Below are positions 47,465 to 55,754 of a stretch of 64,000 bases of DNA, piece by piece (the first letter of the stretch is position 1; each line of letters begins with the position of its first letter). The stretch comes from Candidatus Nitronereus thalassa (GTDB lineage Bacteria > Nitrospirota > Nitrospiria > Nitrospirales > UBA8639): positions 1,922,001-1,986,000 of the forward strand of contig NZ_JAQOUE010000001.1 of NCBI RefSeq assembly GCF_032191465.1, in the 5' to 3' direction. A program made the position numbers and the translations under genes. The notes below the pieces were generated by a model, which searched no databases, was not told the DNA's origin, and saw nothing but the letters and a program-made list of their open reading frames with translations.

Positions 47465-47712
47465 ATAAGCAGGGTGTCGCCCCTGCAGACGAGGTCCTTT
47501 TGTTTCGGCAAAAGGACCCAAAACCATGTTCGCCTGTGCGCGGCCCCTACGACCCTGCTCAGAGCAGGCTCTCCGGGGTCCCTCCGCTTCCGTCCCGAAT
47601 CAAGATGGCTCAGGAACTCGCTCCGAGGTGCAAGGCCACCTCTCCGCTCAAACAGCCTTCGCCAGGAAGCCGATTCGGGACTCCACCTCCGCCGCGCTCA
47701 ACGCAGGAACCA
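47465..47712 (+). repeat. Dispersed repeat, copy B
   Basis: About 248 bp sharing ordered blocks with 6520-6742 and 49045-49268: 'gacgaggtccttttgtttcg', 'gcaaaaggacccaaaaccat', 'gtgcgcggccc', 'gatggctcaggaactcgct', 'ctccgctcaaacag', 'ccttcgccagga' and 'gccgattcgg', then 'gccgcgctcaacgc'. This copy has a GC-rich expansion of about 35 bp in the middle (47557-47592). Three overlapping reading frames run through it, but none resembles a protein family. Confidence 0.85.
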
Positions 47713-47946
47713 CTAACTAAATAATCCAATTATTCAAACTAGGTATGAGAAAGAACTTCTCTACAAAAACCCAACACCTGCAATTGCCACCATGCATACA
47801 ATCGAAAAAAGAGAAACGTCACCCTTGCCGTTCTTAGTGTAGGACCCAAGGAAAGATTCCTTCATCGCATTAATTACGAACTATTCAATTGGCATAAGCC
47901 TAATGTCGCATTGCAAGACCTGCCCATCAAATCTACTTTAATACCT
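47713..47946. other. AT-rich intergenic stretch
   Basis: About 230 bp without a supported gene. A short plus-strand translation near 47866-47940 (HRINYELFNWHKPNVALQDL) vaguely recalls the end of an integrase-type transposase, but it is too short and too weak to call. Confidence 0.3.
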
Positions 47947-48735
47947 TCAAGTTCCGTTAAATCCGTTCCCTTGTCTAATGTGTTCAAAAAGCTTTTCTAA
48001 CTGATCGCGATAACCAATTTTATAAAAATTCGCCATAAATTGAATCGTATTCCCTGCAGGTCCATCAAGAAATGGGGCACAATTATGAAATTCACAAGAA
48101 ATTAAATGGTAGGTTCCTCCCCTATAGATTAGCTTGCAGTTTCGGAAAATGCACCTTTCGTAATGGTGTTGGTCAATTTGGATATTTTCATTTTGAAAAG
48201 TTCTATCACAGATCATTTCCATAAGGGGCACGCTCCTTTCAGATGCAAGAGCTATGGCATTATTCACCAGTATGGTTGAAGGAAGAGATGGAGGAGTTTT
48301 ATTTAAATTTGTTTCTCCCTGACATAGAGATAAAGTTGAAAGTAAGTAGCTGAGAATAATGAACCGCAACCATTTGAAATAAATATCCCAATCTGAAGGG
48401 GATTTTGGCTTAAGAGAATCAATTAATGGTGTAAATTTGGGATGTTTGTCTTTAACTTCTTTTTCTAAATTCTCTCGGCTTAATTGTCTAGTTTGGGCAT
48501 CTTCCAAGAAATTAGAAAATTTTTTCAGGTCTGCAAGGGTACTTCCTGGTCCTGAAACTAAGGCAATTGCTCTTTGAGTTAAATCATATGTACCATCAGG
48601 GACATATCCCATTGAGCCGCAATTGGGGCAATACCCACTGTAACAGGATAAGAAACTTATGTTAGTACCAACACCCCCAAATCCAGACGAAAAGATGTTT
48701 CCGCAATTTCTGCAAAAAGCCGGCATTTGAGCCAT
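47947..48735 (-). CDS. Zinc-ribbon hypothetical protein with Cys/Phe-rich C-terminal repeat
   Basis: 262 aa from the ATG at 48735, chosen because the zinc ribbon begins at once; a GTG 12 codons upstream is possible. The N-terminus 'MPAFCRNCGNIFSSG' then 'CPNCGSMGYVPDGTYDLTQ' gives two CxxC knuckles and the 'G.VPDG.YD' turn seen in a recurring module of uncharacterised proteins. One hydrophobic helix lies in the middle. The C-terminal 70 residues have the pattern 'YERCIFRNCKLIYRGGTYHL' / 'CEFHNCAPFLDGPAGNTIQF', a pentapeptide-like short repeat. The gene is clearly more AT-rich than its neighbours, suggesting transfer. Function unknown. Confidence 0.75.
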   Translation of the reverse strand: MAQMPAFCRNCGNIFSSGFGGVGTNISFLSCYSGYCPNCGSMGYVPDGTYDLTQRAIALVSGPGSTLADLKKFSNFLEDAQTRQLSRENLEKEVKDKHPKFTPLIDSLKPKSPSDWDIYFKWLRFIILSYLLSTLSLCQGETNLNKTPPSLPSTILVNNAIALASERSVPLMEMICDRTFQNENIQIDQHHYERCIFRNCKLIYRGGTYHLISCEFHNCAPFLDGPAGNTIQFMANFYKIGYRDQLEKLFEHIRQGNGFNGT

Positions 48736-48771
48736 GGTTTTTATGCTCGCTAATTTAAAAATTAACTTCAC

Positions 48772-49044
48772 GCCAAGACTCTAAATCTCGGCATGGGTCT
48801 TTGTTCTTACTTTATACTCACTATAGATTAATGAACAAATCCGAGAGACCTAGAAACACTCCCTAACCCTCTTTCTGTGATTTTTGAGAAAAAATAAACC
48901 ACAGGACAATCAGGTTTTTCCCTATCGCAAGTAGTATACCCTGCCAATACAATCAAATTTAAAAAGTATAAGGCCTCGTATATTCACTTAACAATTACTA
49001 AACAAGTTTGCCAAAATTCCGATTCAGATTCTACTAATGGTTAT
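48772..49044. other. AT-rich intergenic stretch upstream of the zinc-ribbon gene
   Basis: About 270 bp of AT-rich DNA between the zinc-ribbon gene and repeat copy C. No gene, RNA or clear promoter was recognised. Confidence 0.35.
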
Positions 49045-49268
49045 TTTTCTCGCCTTGGGCGCGGCTTCGCCGCCGTGCCGAATCGACTTCTCCAGCGAGG
49101 ACTGTTTGAGCGGAGAGGTTTCTTTTCACCTCGAAGCGAGTTTCCGAGCCATTTGATTCTGCACGGCGGCGAAGGGACCCGGAGGGCCGCGCACGGGCGG
49201 AAATGGTTTTGGTCACTTTTGCCGAAACAAAAGTGACTCGTCGTGCGGGGGCGACACCCCGCATAAAA
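49045..49268 (-). repeat. Dispersed repeat, copy C
   Basis: About 224 bp on the minus strand, with the same ordered blocks as copies A and B: 'acgagtcacttttgtttcgg', 'caaaagtgaccaaaaccat', 'ccgcccgtgcgcggccctcc', 'aaatggctcggaaactcgct', 'ctccgctcaaacagtcctcg' and 'agtcgattcggcacggcggc'. Together with copy B it flanks the zinc-ribbon gene as an inverted pair. Confidence 0.85.
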
Positions 49269-49274
49269 ATAAAA

Positions 49275-49305
49275 CCAGATCCTTCACTCTGCTCAGGATG
49301 ACAAC
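49275..49305 (+). repeat. Short repeat 'agatccttc...ctcaggatgacaac', copy 1
   Basis: About 31 bp nearly identical to 49783-49812: 'agatccttcactctgctcag' then 'gatgacaac'. It directly abuts repeat copy C. This short type is a familiar intergenic repeat in many environmental bacterial genomes. Confidence 0.75.
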
Positions 49306-49388
49306 TTTGGAGGGGAAGTCTTAAACTGCTCATGCAACCAGGAACACAGCTATGTTACTTTTCCAAAAACTTAAGCCAGGGCACCCTG

Positions 49389-49682
49389 ATGAAACAGTAT
49401 TACGTGTACATCATGACGAATAAGTCCAAAACGTTGTACACCGGAGTCACCAATGACTTGACTCGACGAGTTTTCGAACATCAACAAGGAATTGGAGGCC
49501 AATTCACCAAGAAATACCGGATTATTCGATTGGTCTATTTTGAAGAAACCCGAGACGTCCAAGCTGCCTTGGCCAGGGAAAAACAAATCAAAGGGTGGGT
49601 CCGAGCCAAAAAACTTCAACTGATTGAAACACAGAATCCTGAATGGAAGGATTTATCTGCGGAGTGGTTTGAATCTAATTGA
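49389..49682 (+). CDS. GIY-YIG domain protein
   Basis: 97 aa from the ATG at 49389, where the domain begins. The GIY-YIG pair appears as 'YYVYIMTNKSKTLYTGVTND', followed by the conserved Arg and His in 'LTRRVFEHQQG' and 'FEETRDVQAALAREKQIKGW'. This is the small YhbQ/UvrC-N-like group that is often scattered singly in genomes. A nuclease role in DNA repair or mobile-element history is suggested for the group but not proven. It lies between repeat elements. Confidence 0.9.
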   Translation: MKQYYVYIMTNKSKTLYTGVTNDLTRRVFEHQQGIGGQFTKKYRIIRLVYFEETRDVQAALAREKQIKGWVRAKKLQLIETQNPEWKDLSAEWFESN

Positions 49683-49706
49683 TTATTGAGAACGTACCCA
49701 CATCAA

Positions 49707-49737
49707 TTGTCATTCTGAGCCAGAGGCGAAGAATCTC
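49707..49737 (-). repeat. Short repeat, inverted copy 2
   Basis: The reverse complement reads 'agattcttcgcctctggctc' then 'agaatgacaa', a degenerate copy of the 49783-49812 element. The two face each other 45 bp apart and could fold into a hairpin in RNA. Confidence 0.6.
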
Positions 49738-49782
49738 TCTTTTTTCACGCCTCAACTTATTCTATTCCAACCAAATTAAAAA

Positions 49783-49812
49783 GCAGATCCTTCGCTGCAC
49801 TCAGGATGACAA
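49783..49812 (+). repeat. Short repeat, copy 3
   Basis: 'cagatccttcgctgcactca' then 'ggatgacaac', near-identical to 49275-49305 and inverted relative to 49707-49737. Confidence 0.75.
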
Positions 49813-49853
49813 CCAAAAAAGAAGGAACGGTAATAAAGAATTCTAGACAGGAC

Positions 49854-50399
49854 TTAATTCTTGCCTAAAAACTTGAGGTAGGTGGCTTGGAGGGCGATGA
49901 TGGTTTTGCCATCTTTGATGGTCCCATCATTGATCAGCTCGATAGTTTTTTCGAGAGGCATCTCGATAATTTCTAACACCTCATCGTCACCAAGGTCTTG
50001 CGTTCCAGGCACGAGATCTTTCCCAATAAAAATATGTATGATCTCATCGGTGAACCCTGGTGTCGTAAAAAAACTTAACAGCGGTTCTAAGGTGCCAACC
50101 TTATAGCCGATCTCCTCCTCCACCTCTCGCATGGCGCAATCGCGTGGATCTTCTCCAGGATGAAGCTTTCCAGCAGGAATTTCATAGATATAGCCTCCGA
50201 CGGCGTGGCGATACTGTCGAATCATCACGACGGTTTGATTGTCTTTAAGCGGGACAACTGCCGAAGCTCCGGGGTGGGTGATCAGTTCTAACTCCGCAGT
50301 GGCTCCGTTTGGCAACGTTACGGTTTCCAGCGAAAGATCGATGATTTTCCCTTGATAGATATTCTTCTTCACGACGGCATTTTCCTTTGCTGGAATCAC
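49854..50399 (-). CDS. NUDIX hydrolase (ADP-ribose pyrophosphatase type)
   Basis: 181 aa. The NUDIX box GX5EX7REUXEEXGU is complete in 'AGKLHPGEDPRDCAMREVEE' then 'EIGYK'. The N-terminal 'YQGKIIDLSLETVTLPNGA' and 'VVMIRQYRHAVGGYIYEIPA' are typical of ADP-ribose pyrophosphatases, which hydrolyse ADP-ribose to AMP and ribose 5-phosphate. The start codon overlaps the gcvT stop by 4 nt, so translation is coupled. Confidence 0.92.
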   Translation of the reverse strand: MIPAKENAVVKKNIYQGKIIDLSLETVTLPNGATAELELITHPGASAVVPLKDNQTVVMIRQYRHAVGGYIYEIPAGKLHPGEDPRDCAMREVEEEIGYKVGTLEPLLSFFTTPGFTDEIIHIFIGKDLVPGTQDLGDDEVLEIIEMPLEKTIELINDGTIKDGKTIIALQATYLKFLGKN

Positions 50400-51547
50400 G
50401 CAGAAGGCTTGGGTTTCTTATAAAACGGAAATTTGACGACCTGGGCAGGGACACGGCGGCCCCGAATTTCTACCTCAATGCGAGTTCCTAATTCCGCATA
50501 GGCTGGGAGCACATAGCCCAAGCCTATCCCTTTTTGAAGAATAGGCGACAAATTTCCACTGGAAATTTCTCCTATCTCCATCCCATCGGCCAAAAGCTTC
50601 ATCCCATGCCGAGGAACGGCTTTTTCTAACAATTCAAACCCGACCAAACGCTTGGATGAACCTTGCTCCTTTTGACGCTGTAAGATTTCTCGCCCCACAA
50701 ACGGGCCTTTGTCCCAATTCACCACCCATTCGGCACCGGCTTCAATGGGGGTGATCTCCTCCGTCAGATCGTTCCCGTATAAAAAATATCCCATGTCTAA
50801 CCGAAGCAAGTCTCTTGCCCCAAGCCCTGCCGGCTTTAAACCATGGGCCTCCCCGATTGCCACCAATTGTTGCCATATGGCTACGGCCTGTTCCACAGGA
50901 ATGTACAGTTCGTACCCACGTTCTCCGGTATATCCTGTTCGGGAAATTATACACAAAGCCCCACATAAGGCAGCCTCCTTGAACTGGCGAGGTTTAAGGC
51001 CTTCAAGTTCTGGGCCAAGTTCTTGTTGCATGATCGCCTTTGCCGCTGGACCTTGTAGTGCAAATTGGGACATGGACGCCGACCGATCTTCGACTTGAAC
51101 GTTTTCTTTTTGAGTATTCTGCTGCTGTCTTAACCAATCAAAAATCTTTTCTCGATTCGATCCATTCACGCATAACAGAAATTTATTTTGGGACAAGCGA
51201 TAAATGAAAATATCGTCCTTCACTCCACCTTCCGGATTACAGAGCATAGAATATTGGGAGTTAAGAGGGTCGATTTTTTCGATGTCATTGGTTGCCACTC
51301 GTTGCAGGTAGGCCACTGCATCGAGACCCTCAACTTGAATACGCCCCATATGGCTCACATCAAAGAGGCCAGCGGTGTTGCGAACCGCATGATATTCGTC
51401 CAGCACGCCGGAGTATTGTAGTGGCATGGCCCACCCGGCAAAATCCACGATCTTACCGCCTTGCGCCACATGCACATCATAGAGTGGAGTTTGTTTCATG
51501 GCGAAATCAATGGTCTTTTCCAGGAGATCTAAAATTGTTGTTGCCAA
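50396..51547 (-). CDS. gcvT: Aminomethyltransferase (glycine cleavage T-protein)
   Basis: 383 aa, full length. It transfers the methylene from aminomethyl-lipoyl H-protein to tetrahydrofolate, releasing ammonia. Motifs: 'KIVDFAGWAMPLQYSGVLDE', 'AGLFDVSHMGRIQVEG', 'DDIFIYRLSQNKFLLCVNGS', 'SRTGYTGERGYELYIP', 'AGLGARDLLRLDMGYFLYGN' (catalytic Asp region) and 'PIEAGAEWVVNWDKG'. gcvP is elsewhere in the window. It overlaps the NUDIX gene. Confidence 0.97.
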   Translation of the reverse strand: MATTILDLLEKTIDFAMKQTPLYDVHVAQGGKIVDFAGWAMPLQYSGVLDEYHAVRNTAGLFDVSHMGRIQVEGLDAVAYLQRVATNDIEKIDPLNSQYSMLCNPEGGVKDDIFIYRLSQNKFLLCVNGSNREKIFDWLRQQQNTQKENVQVEDRSASMSQFALQGPAAKAIMQQELGPELEGLKPRQFKEAALCGALCIISRTGYTGERGYELYIPVEQAVAIWQQLVAIGEAHGLKPAGLGARDLLRLDMGYFLYGNDLTEEITPIEAGAEWVVNWDKGPFVGREILQRQKEQGSSKRLVGFELLEKAVPRHGMKLLADGMEIGEISSGNLSPILQKGIGLGYVLPAYAELGTRIEVEIRGRRVPAQVVKFPFYKKPKPSA

Positions 51548-51632
51548 GGTATAAGCTTCTAATATGGTATACCTTCAGATGGGAATTTGTTTTTTCCGAG
51601 ATACAAACGACGAGATATGCTTCACGTTCTTT

Positions 51633-52070
51633 TTATCGCAAATCGAGCAATTCCACATCAAAAATCAAGGTGGCATTGGGTGGAATCACTCGTCCCGCCC
51701 CACGTGCGCCATATCCAAGATTTGGGGGAATGATAAGCTTGCGTTTTGAGCCAATGTTCATCCCTACCACCCCTTCATCCCATCCCTTAATGACATGTCC
51801 CGCACCGAGACGAAATTGGAATGGTTCGCCACGATCCACGGAACTGTCGAATTTGGTTCCGTCTTGTAACCAACCGGTATAGTGGACCGATGCCGTTTCG
51901 CCAATCTGGGCTTCTCGACCCGAACCTTTGACAAGGTCAAGATATTGAAGTCCAGAAGCGGTAACGGTTGGCTTTTCTTCCTCGGCCCACGATGGCAAGA
52001 CCAAGCCCCCAAACGATATTCCCACGATGACTGACCAGAAAACCATAGATGCCATCAAATGTTTACGCAT
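51633..52070 (-). CDS. Exported FKBP-type peptidyl-prolyl isomerase
   Basis: 145 aa. A signal peptide (hydrophobic about 6-25, cleavage near SWA-E) precedes one FKBP domain: 'VKGSGREAQIGETASVHYTG', 'WLQDGTKFDSSVDRGEPFQF', 'GAGHVIKGWDEGVVGMNIGS' and 'IPPNLGYGARGAGRVIPPNA'. The aromatic pocket residues are present, so cis-trans prolyl isomerase activity in the periplasm is likely. It lies between the FIST and gcvT genes, all on the minus strand. Confidence 0.95.
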   Translation of the reverse strand: MRKHLMASMVFWSVIVGISFGGLVLPSWAEEEKPTVTASGLQYLDLVKGSGREAQIGETASVHYTGWLQDGTKFDSSVDRGEPFQFRLGAGHVIKGWDEGVVGMNIGSKRKLIIPPNLGYGARGAGRVIPPNATLIFDVELLDLR

Positions 52071-52129
52071 AGTGAAATTTCCTTCCGGGAATAATTCTTA
52101 ATAGATGTGGTGTGGAGTAAAGTCCGAAG

Positions 52130-53311
52130 TTACTTTTCGGCAAATAGCGCGACGCTGGCAGTATACCCATGAATGAAATTTTTTCCACCGACGGGCCCAA
52201 TTTCACCTGCCGCAAAGAAGCCGGCGATGGGAAGGCCCTCGGCCCGCTTTTGAATGGCGCGCACATCATGATGAGGCTCAGCAAAAAATTGCCGCCCGCG
52301 ACCATTACAAGTAAAGAGGAGAGCACCTTTAGGCGTTTTATTGGGAAATTCGACTTGATCTTTCGCCAACATCAGGTTCAGCTCTTCGCTGGCCGCTTTG
52401 GCATCTCGCAAATGAAATTGGACGGTCTGACCTTCTTCAATTAAATCGGAAATGGCCAAGCCCCCGGAGCTTTGATCCGCGCCAATAATTCCGCGAATCA
52501 GAAAATCCCCTTGATCCAATCGCTCGCGATGCTCGTCAAACGCAATGCCGATCTGCAACGCCCTCGCAGCTTGCCTCCCACCATTAATGCCTAATTTATC
52601 TAACGTCGCTTGAAGCCGTTGCAGTGTGGGAGCCCCTCCTAATTCATAAATGATGTTGCGCTCCGCTTTGGTGACCACAAACCGTTCACCAATGGGTTTG
52701 CAGCCCTGCGAAACCAAGGTGCGAACGGACACCGGACCCCAAAGGGCCACACCTGTCATACCTTCGGTTACAATTCTCCCGTTATAGACCATCCGATTTT
52801 CGCCTAAATCCGACCCGCCACTCGCCACGCCTCCAATTGCCGAGGCACCTGGACAGGATTCTTCGATATCGGAAAATACCGATTCAATCGGGGTGGAAAA
52901 TGGATCGGCAAACAACAGAAACGTGGGACGCTCGGTGGTGGATTGCAAAGCCACGGGCCACCCCTCGGTCGTGTGTGTCCCCTCGTCTTCGTTAAACTGT
53001 AAATGCATGGGCAGCATTCGCACATTGGGCAAATTCGCCACCCAGACGGAGACCACGGAATTACCCTCGTATTCTTCGGTGGGGCTAATAATTCCCTCGC
53101 CCATACAGCCGAGCATCACTTCCGGATCCACAGTTTCCCAGAGCTGTCGGACTAGGGCTTCGGCCCGATCCTCATCTCCATAATGGATCGAGAAGAAGAC
53201 GAACATGAGATCCACCTTCTCAGTACCTAACGCGTCTTTGATAGATTGCGAGAGATCTGACACCACGTCATCGATTTCAGACTTTCGTGACACGGCTACA
53301 TGAACTTTCAT
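52130..53311 (-). CDS. FIST-domain sensory protein
   Basis: 393 aa. The FIST_N region has 'VDLMFVFFSIHYGDEDRAEA', 'LGCMGEGIISPTEEYEG' and 'SVVSVWVANLP', followed by 'CPGASAIGGVASGGSDLGEN'. The FIST_C domain follows, ending in 'GALLFTCNGRGRQFFAEPHH' and 'GFFAAGEIGPVGGKNFIHGY'. FIST proteins are thought to sense small ligands such as amino acids, often attached to signalling output domains; here it is stand-alone and cytoplasmic. It is monocistronic or in a loose minus-strand run. Confidence 0.92.
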   Translation of the reverse strand: MKVHVAVSRKSEIDDVVSDLSQSIKDALGTEKVDLMFVFFSIHYGDEDRAEALVRQLWETVDPEVMLGCMGEGIISPTEEYEGNSVVSVWVANLPNVRMLPMHLQFNEDEGTHTTEGWPVALQSTTERPTFLLFADPFSTPIESVFSDIEESCPGASAIGGVASGGSDLGENRMVYNGRIVTEGMTGVALWGPVSVRTLVSQGCKPIGERFVVTKAERNIIYELGGAPTLQRLQATLDKLGINGGRQAARALQIGIAFDEHRERLDQGDFLIRGIIGADQSSGGLAISDLIEEGQTVQFHLRDAKAASEELNLMLAKDQVEFPNKTPKGALLFTCNGRGRQFFAEPHHDVRAIQKRAEGLPIAGFFAAGEIGPVGGKNFIHGYTASVALFAEK

Positions 53312-53533
53312 AACATTTCTTTCCTCTGCATAAGAGGGAGTCTAGCAATGGGTGAAAGGCTTTGTCTATAAGGCAAAAATGAACTTTTACAAACGCTGAT
53401 GAATTCAAACGGGGAATCTTGAAATGCCGTTATTTTGCGTATTCAGAGAGTCTGGATTTCAAGGCCTCAGGAAAGGTTCTAAGAGGAAAAAATCATCCAC
53501 AATGCTGGGGCCATATTTGTCGGAAAATCCAGT

Positions 53534-54805
53534 TCACGGGCGGGCTGCATGTCGCTCAAGAATTTCCCGGAGTTGCTCATGCGAAATCGCCTCAGCCCGC
53601 CGTCCATCTCGTCCCACCACAGTCGTTGCCGCCACCAGAGCATTAATAATGGCTTCTTCCGTGGCTTCGACTGTCGCCGCCAGAATGGGATTCAAATGGG
53701 TATCCGCGATATGCGTCATCTGAAAGGTGGAAATCTCAGGATAATGGGGAATTTCATTGGCTGTGGAAAACGCGAGAATAAAATCACCGCTCCCGTGATG
53801 GCTTGTTGCTCCTGTCCTCGCCAAACCTAACGCCGCCCGTCTGGCCACCCGTTGAAGTTGACGAGAATCCACGGGGGCATCCGTCGCAATGACGATGATA
53901 ATCGAACCTTGATCCCCCAACTGTTCCCTTTTGGACAGAGTGGCAAAGCTTTCGTTGCCGGAGATCTCGGCAGATTCACTTCCGCGTTGCTCCTCTTTCC
54001 ACAATCGACCGACAGGCACTCCGGTAATTGTCAGCTCAAATCGCCGTCCATGGTTAGCATTAACGAGCACCCCAATCGTATATCTCCCGTCTTCCTGAGA
54101 AAGCCGACGCGAAGACGTGCCAATTCCTCCTTTGAATTGATACGAGATCATGCCCGTTCCCGCGCCCACGGTTCCCTCGGCCATAGGACCGGTGACCGCT
54201 TCTTCGAGCGCCTTCACCACATCCTCCTCTGATACATGCCGCCCTCGGCTATCATTCAGGCGGCTATCGTCGCATTCGGCGACAACTGGCGTCAGCGTAT
54301 CATCGGTGATACCAATGTCAGGATTATGCTTGAACATCCAACTCATGACTCCGTTGGCCACTCGCGGAACGTTCAACGTATTGGTCAATGCAATGGGATA
54401 CTCCAAAAACCCGGCCTCAGCCACCCATGCAAGACCCGTCATTTCCCCTGTCCCATTGAGCACGAAAGCTCCAGCTGGCACCTTTTTATGCCATACGTCA
54501 TCACGAGGGATGATAACGGTGACTCCCGTACGAATAGGGCCCTTCCCCGGATTGAGAGCACCATTCCCTTCGATCAACGTGACATGGCCAACTTTCACCC
54601 CTGCCACATCCGTGATGGCATTCCACGGTCCTGGAGAAAATCGACCGATGGTAATCCCTAAATCCCTGGCCCTGACTGATTTTTGGCCGATGATATTGAT
54701 CGTCGAGTCGGCAATAACTTCACAGGTGGGGAAGAAGAAAAACCCTAGAAAGAAGAACCGTACCGAGAAATAAGTGAAGTATTGTAAGCTCTTTGAGAAT
54801 AGCAT
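53534..54805 (-). CDS. P1-family (DmpA-like) aminopeptidase, exported
   Basis: 423 aa with an N-terminal signal peptide (very hydrophobic about 12-28). The DmpA/S58 fold shows 'RARDLGITIGRFSPGPWNAI' then 'TDVAGVKVGHVTLIEG', 'GVTVIIPRD' and 'GAFVLNGTGEMTGLAWV'. The self-cleavage region is 'GAGTGMISYQFKGGIGTSSR', where Ser would be the N-terminal nucleophile. Such enzymes autoprocess and release N-terminal amino acids or D-amino acid amides. It starts 10 bp after the zinc-ribbon membrane protein gene in a four-gene minus-strand set. Confidence 0.93.
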   Translation of the reverse strand: MLFSKSLQYFTYFSVRFFFLGFFFFPTCEVIADSTINIIGQKSVRARDLGITIGRFSPGPWNAITDVAGVKVGHVTLIEGNGALNPGKGPIRTGVTVIIPRDDVWHKKVPAGAFVLNGTGEMTGLAWVAEAGFLEYPIALTNTLNVPRVANGVMSWMFKHNPDIGITDDTLTPVVAECDDSRLNDSRGRHVSEEDVVKALEEAVTGPMAEGTVGAGTGMISYQFKGGIGTSSRRLSQEDGRYTIGVLVNANHGRRFELTITGVPVGRLWKEEQRGSESAEISGNESFATLSKREQLGDQGSIIIVIATDAPVDSRQLQRVARRAALGLARTGATSHHGSGDFILAFSTANEIPHYPEISTFQMTHIADTHLNPILAATVEATEEAIINALVAATTVVGRDGRRAEAISHEQLREILERHAARP

Positions 54806-54815
54806 GGACGGCCTT

Positions 54816-55217
54816 TTAGTAAATCGCTCGCCACCGGGCGGACGGACGTTGTGTAAGAGCCACTTGGCAGGAGGGACAGGTCGCCAGGTTTGCCAAATCC
54901 ACCAACCATGACATATGCGACCGAGTACGTATCATGGCCCAAACCAAGCTGGTTCGACAGGAAGGACAACGCAGTGATTGGACAAACCAGGCAAAGGTTC
55001 CTCCTCCTGCCACTAGTCCTATTACCATTAAAGGACTGAATAGGCTCGTTCCCAACAACAAACTCAATCCCGCGCTCAAGAAACACAAGAGTGCTGTGCC
55101 AAAGCCTAAGAGAGCCATATATAATTTCCACATCTGGTGAGTCACTTCCAACCAGTTTGCTGCAGGTTTTCGATGATGAAGGCGCGTCATTTTTGGCACT
55201 GATTTTCCCCTCTTCAT
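54816..55217 (-). CDS. Small zinc-ribbon membrane protein
   Basis: 133 aa. Two transmembrane helices (about residues 30-52 and 58-80) are followed by two CPSC knuckles ('LRCPSCRTSLVWAM' and 'ATCPSCQVALTQ'), as in a split zinc ribbon on the cytoplasmic side. No family recognised. The start at 55217 has AAAGGA 5 nt upstream; a second ATG at 55190 is possible. It lies between the GNAT and P1-peptidase genes, closely spaced. Confidence 0.75.
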   Translation of the reverse strand: MKRGKSVPKMTRLHHRKPAANWLEVTHQMWKLYMALLGFGTALLCFLSAGLSLLLGTSLFSPLMVIGLVAGGGTFAWFVQSLRCPSCRTSLVWAMIRTRSHMSWLVDLANLATCPSCQVALTQRPSARWRAIY

Positions 55218-55238
55218 ACGATCCTTTGCAGGCTTTTT

Positions 55239-55754
55239 TCAGGAGGTTTTTGGCAAAACAAAGTCCAGCTCATACACGTGATATCCAGCAGGGCAAAGGC
55301 CTAATGCTTGATATACTTGTTGAGCTATGGAATTCTTTGTTTCGACGTAAAGCCGAACTCCGGCAACGTTACTCCGAATTTTGGCTTCTTCCAGGACATG
55401 CCCATACAGCCGACGGAATACCCCACAACGACGCCAGGTTTGGTGAACGTAGACACTTTGGATCCACCAGAACACGCCATTTCGCCAATCACTCCATTCA
55501 TAGGTAATGAGCAGTTGCCCAATGGGTTTCCCTGAAGAAAGGGGCTCAGCAATGAGATAAAATCCATGCTCAGGATTGTTTAATAACGCTTTTACCCCTT
55601 GCTGAAGGCGTACGAGCTCCAGCTGCTTTCCCTCGGTTTCTCTGGCTAATGCTGCGTTAAAGTCCACAACTTCGTTCAGATCATCGATGACCGCCTGGCG
55701 AATTCGTATCTCTGGCAGTGGAGAGTCGGTTCCGGATCCCTGTAAGGAGGTCAT
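55239..55754 (-). CDS. GNAT family N-acetyltransferase
   Basis: 171 aa from the ATG at 55754, which overlaps the DUF502 stop as ATGA; a start 12 codons upstream would overlap DUF502 further. The GNAT fold is visible: 'IRIRQAVIDDLNEVVDFNAA', then 'IQSVYVHQTWRRCGVFRRLY' as the acetyl-CoA-binding motif A (RxxGxxxxL type), and 'VRLYVETKNSIAQQVYQALG' as motif B. The substrate is unknown. Confidence 0.9.
   Translation of the reverse strand: MTSLQGSGTDSPLPEIRIRQAVIDDLNEVVDFNAALARETEGKQLELVRLQQGVKALLNNPEHGFYLIAEPLSSGKPIGQLLITYEWSDWRNGVFWWIQSVYVHQTWRRCGVFRRLYGHVLEEAKIRSNVAGVRLYVETKNSIAQQVYQALGLCPAGYHVYELDFVLPKTS

Noticed and set aside
47444-47724. Several overlapping frames, such as one containing FCFGKRTQNH
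   Set aside because: They lie inside a dispersed non-coding repeat, and the frames are not preserved between copies.
47866-47940. Possible integrase/transposase C-terminal remnant
   Set aside because: Only about 25 residues of weak resemblance, with no start and no upstream frame.
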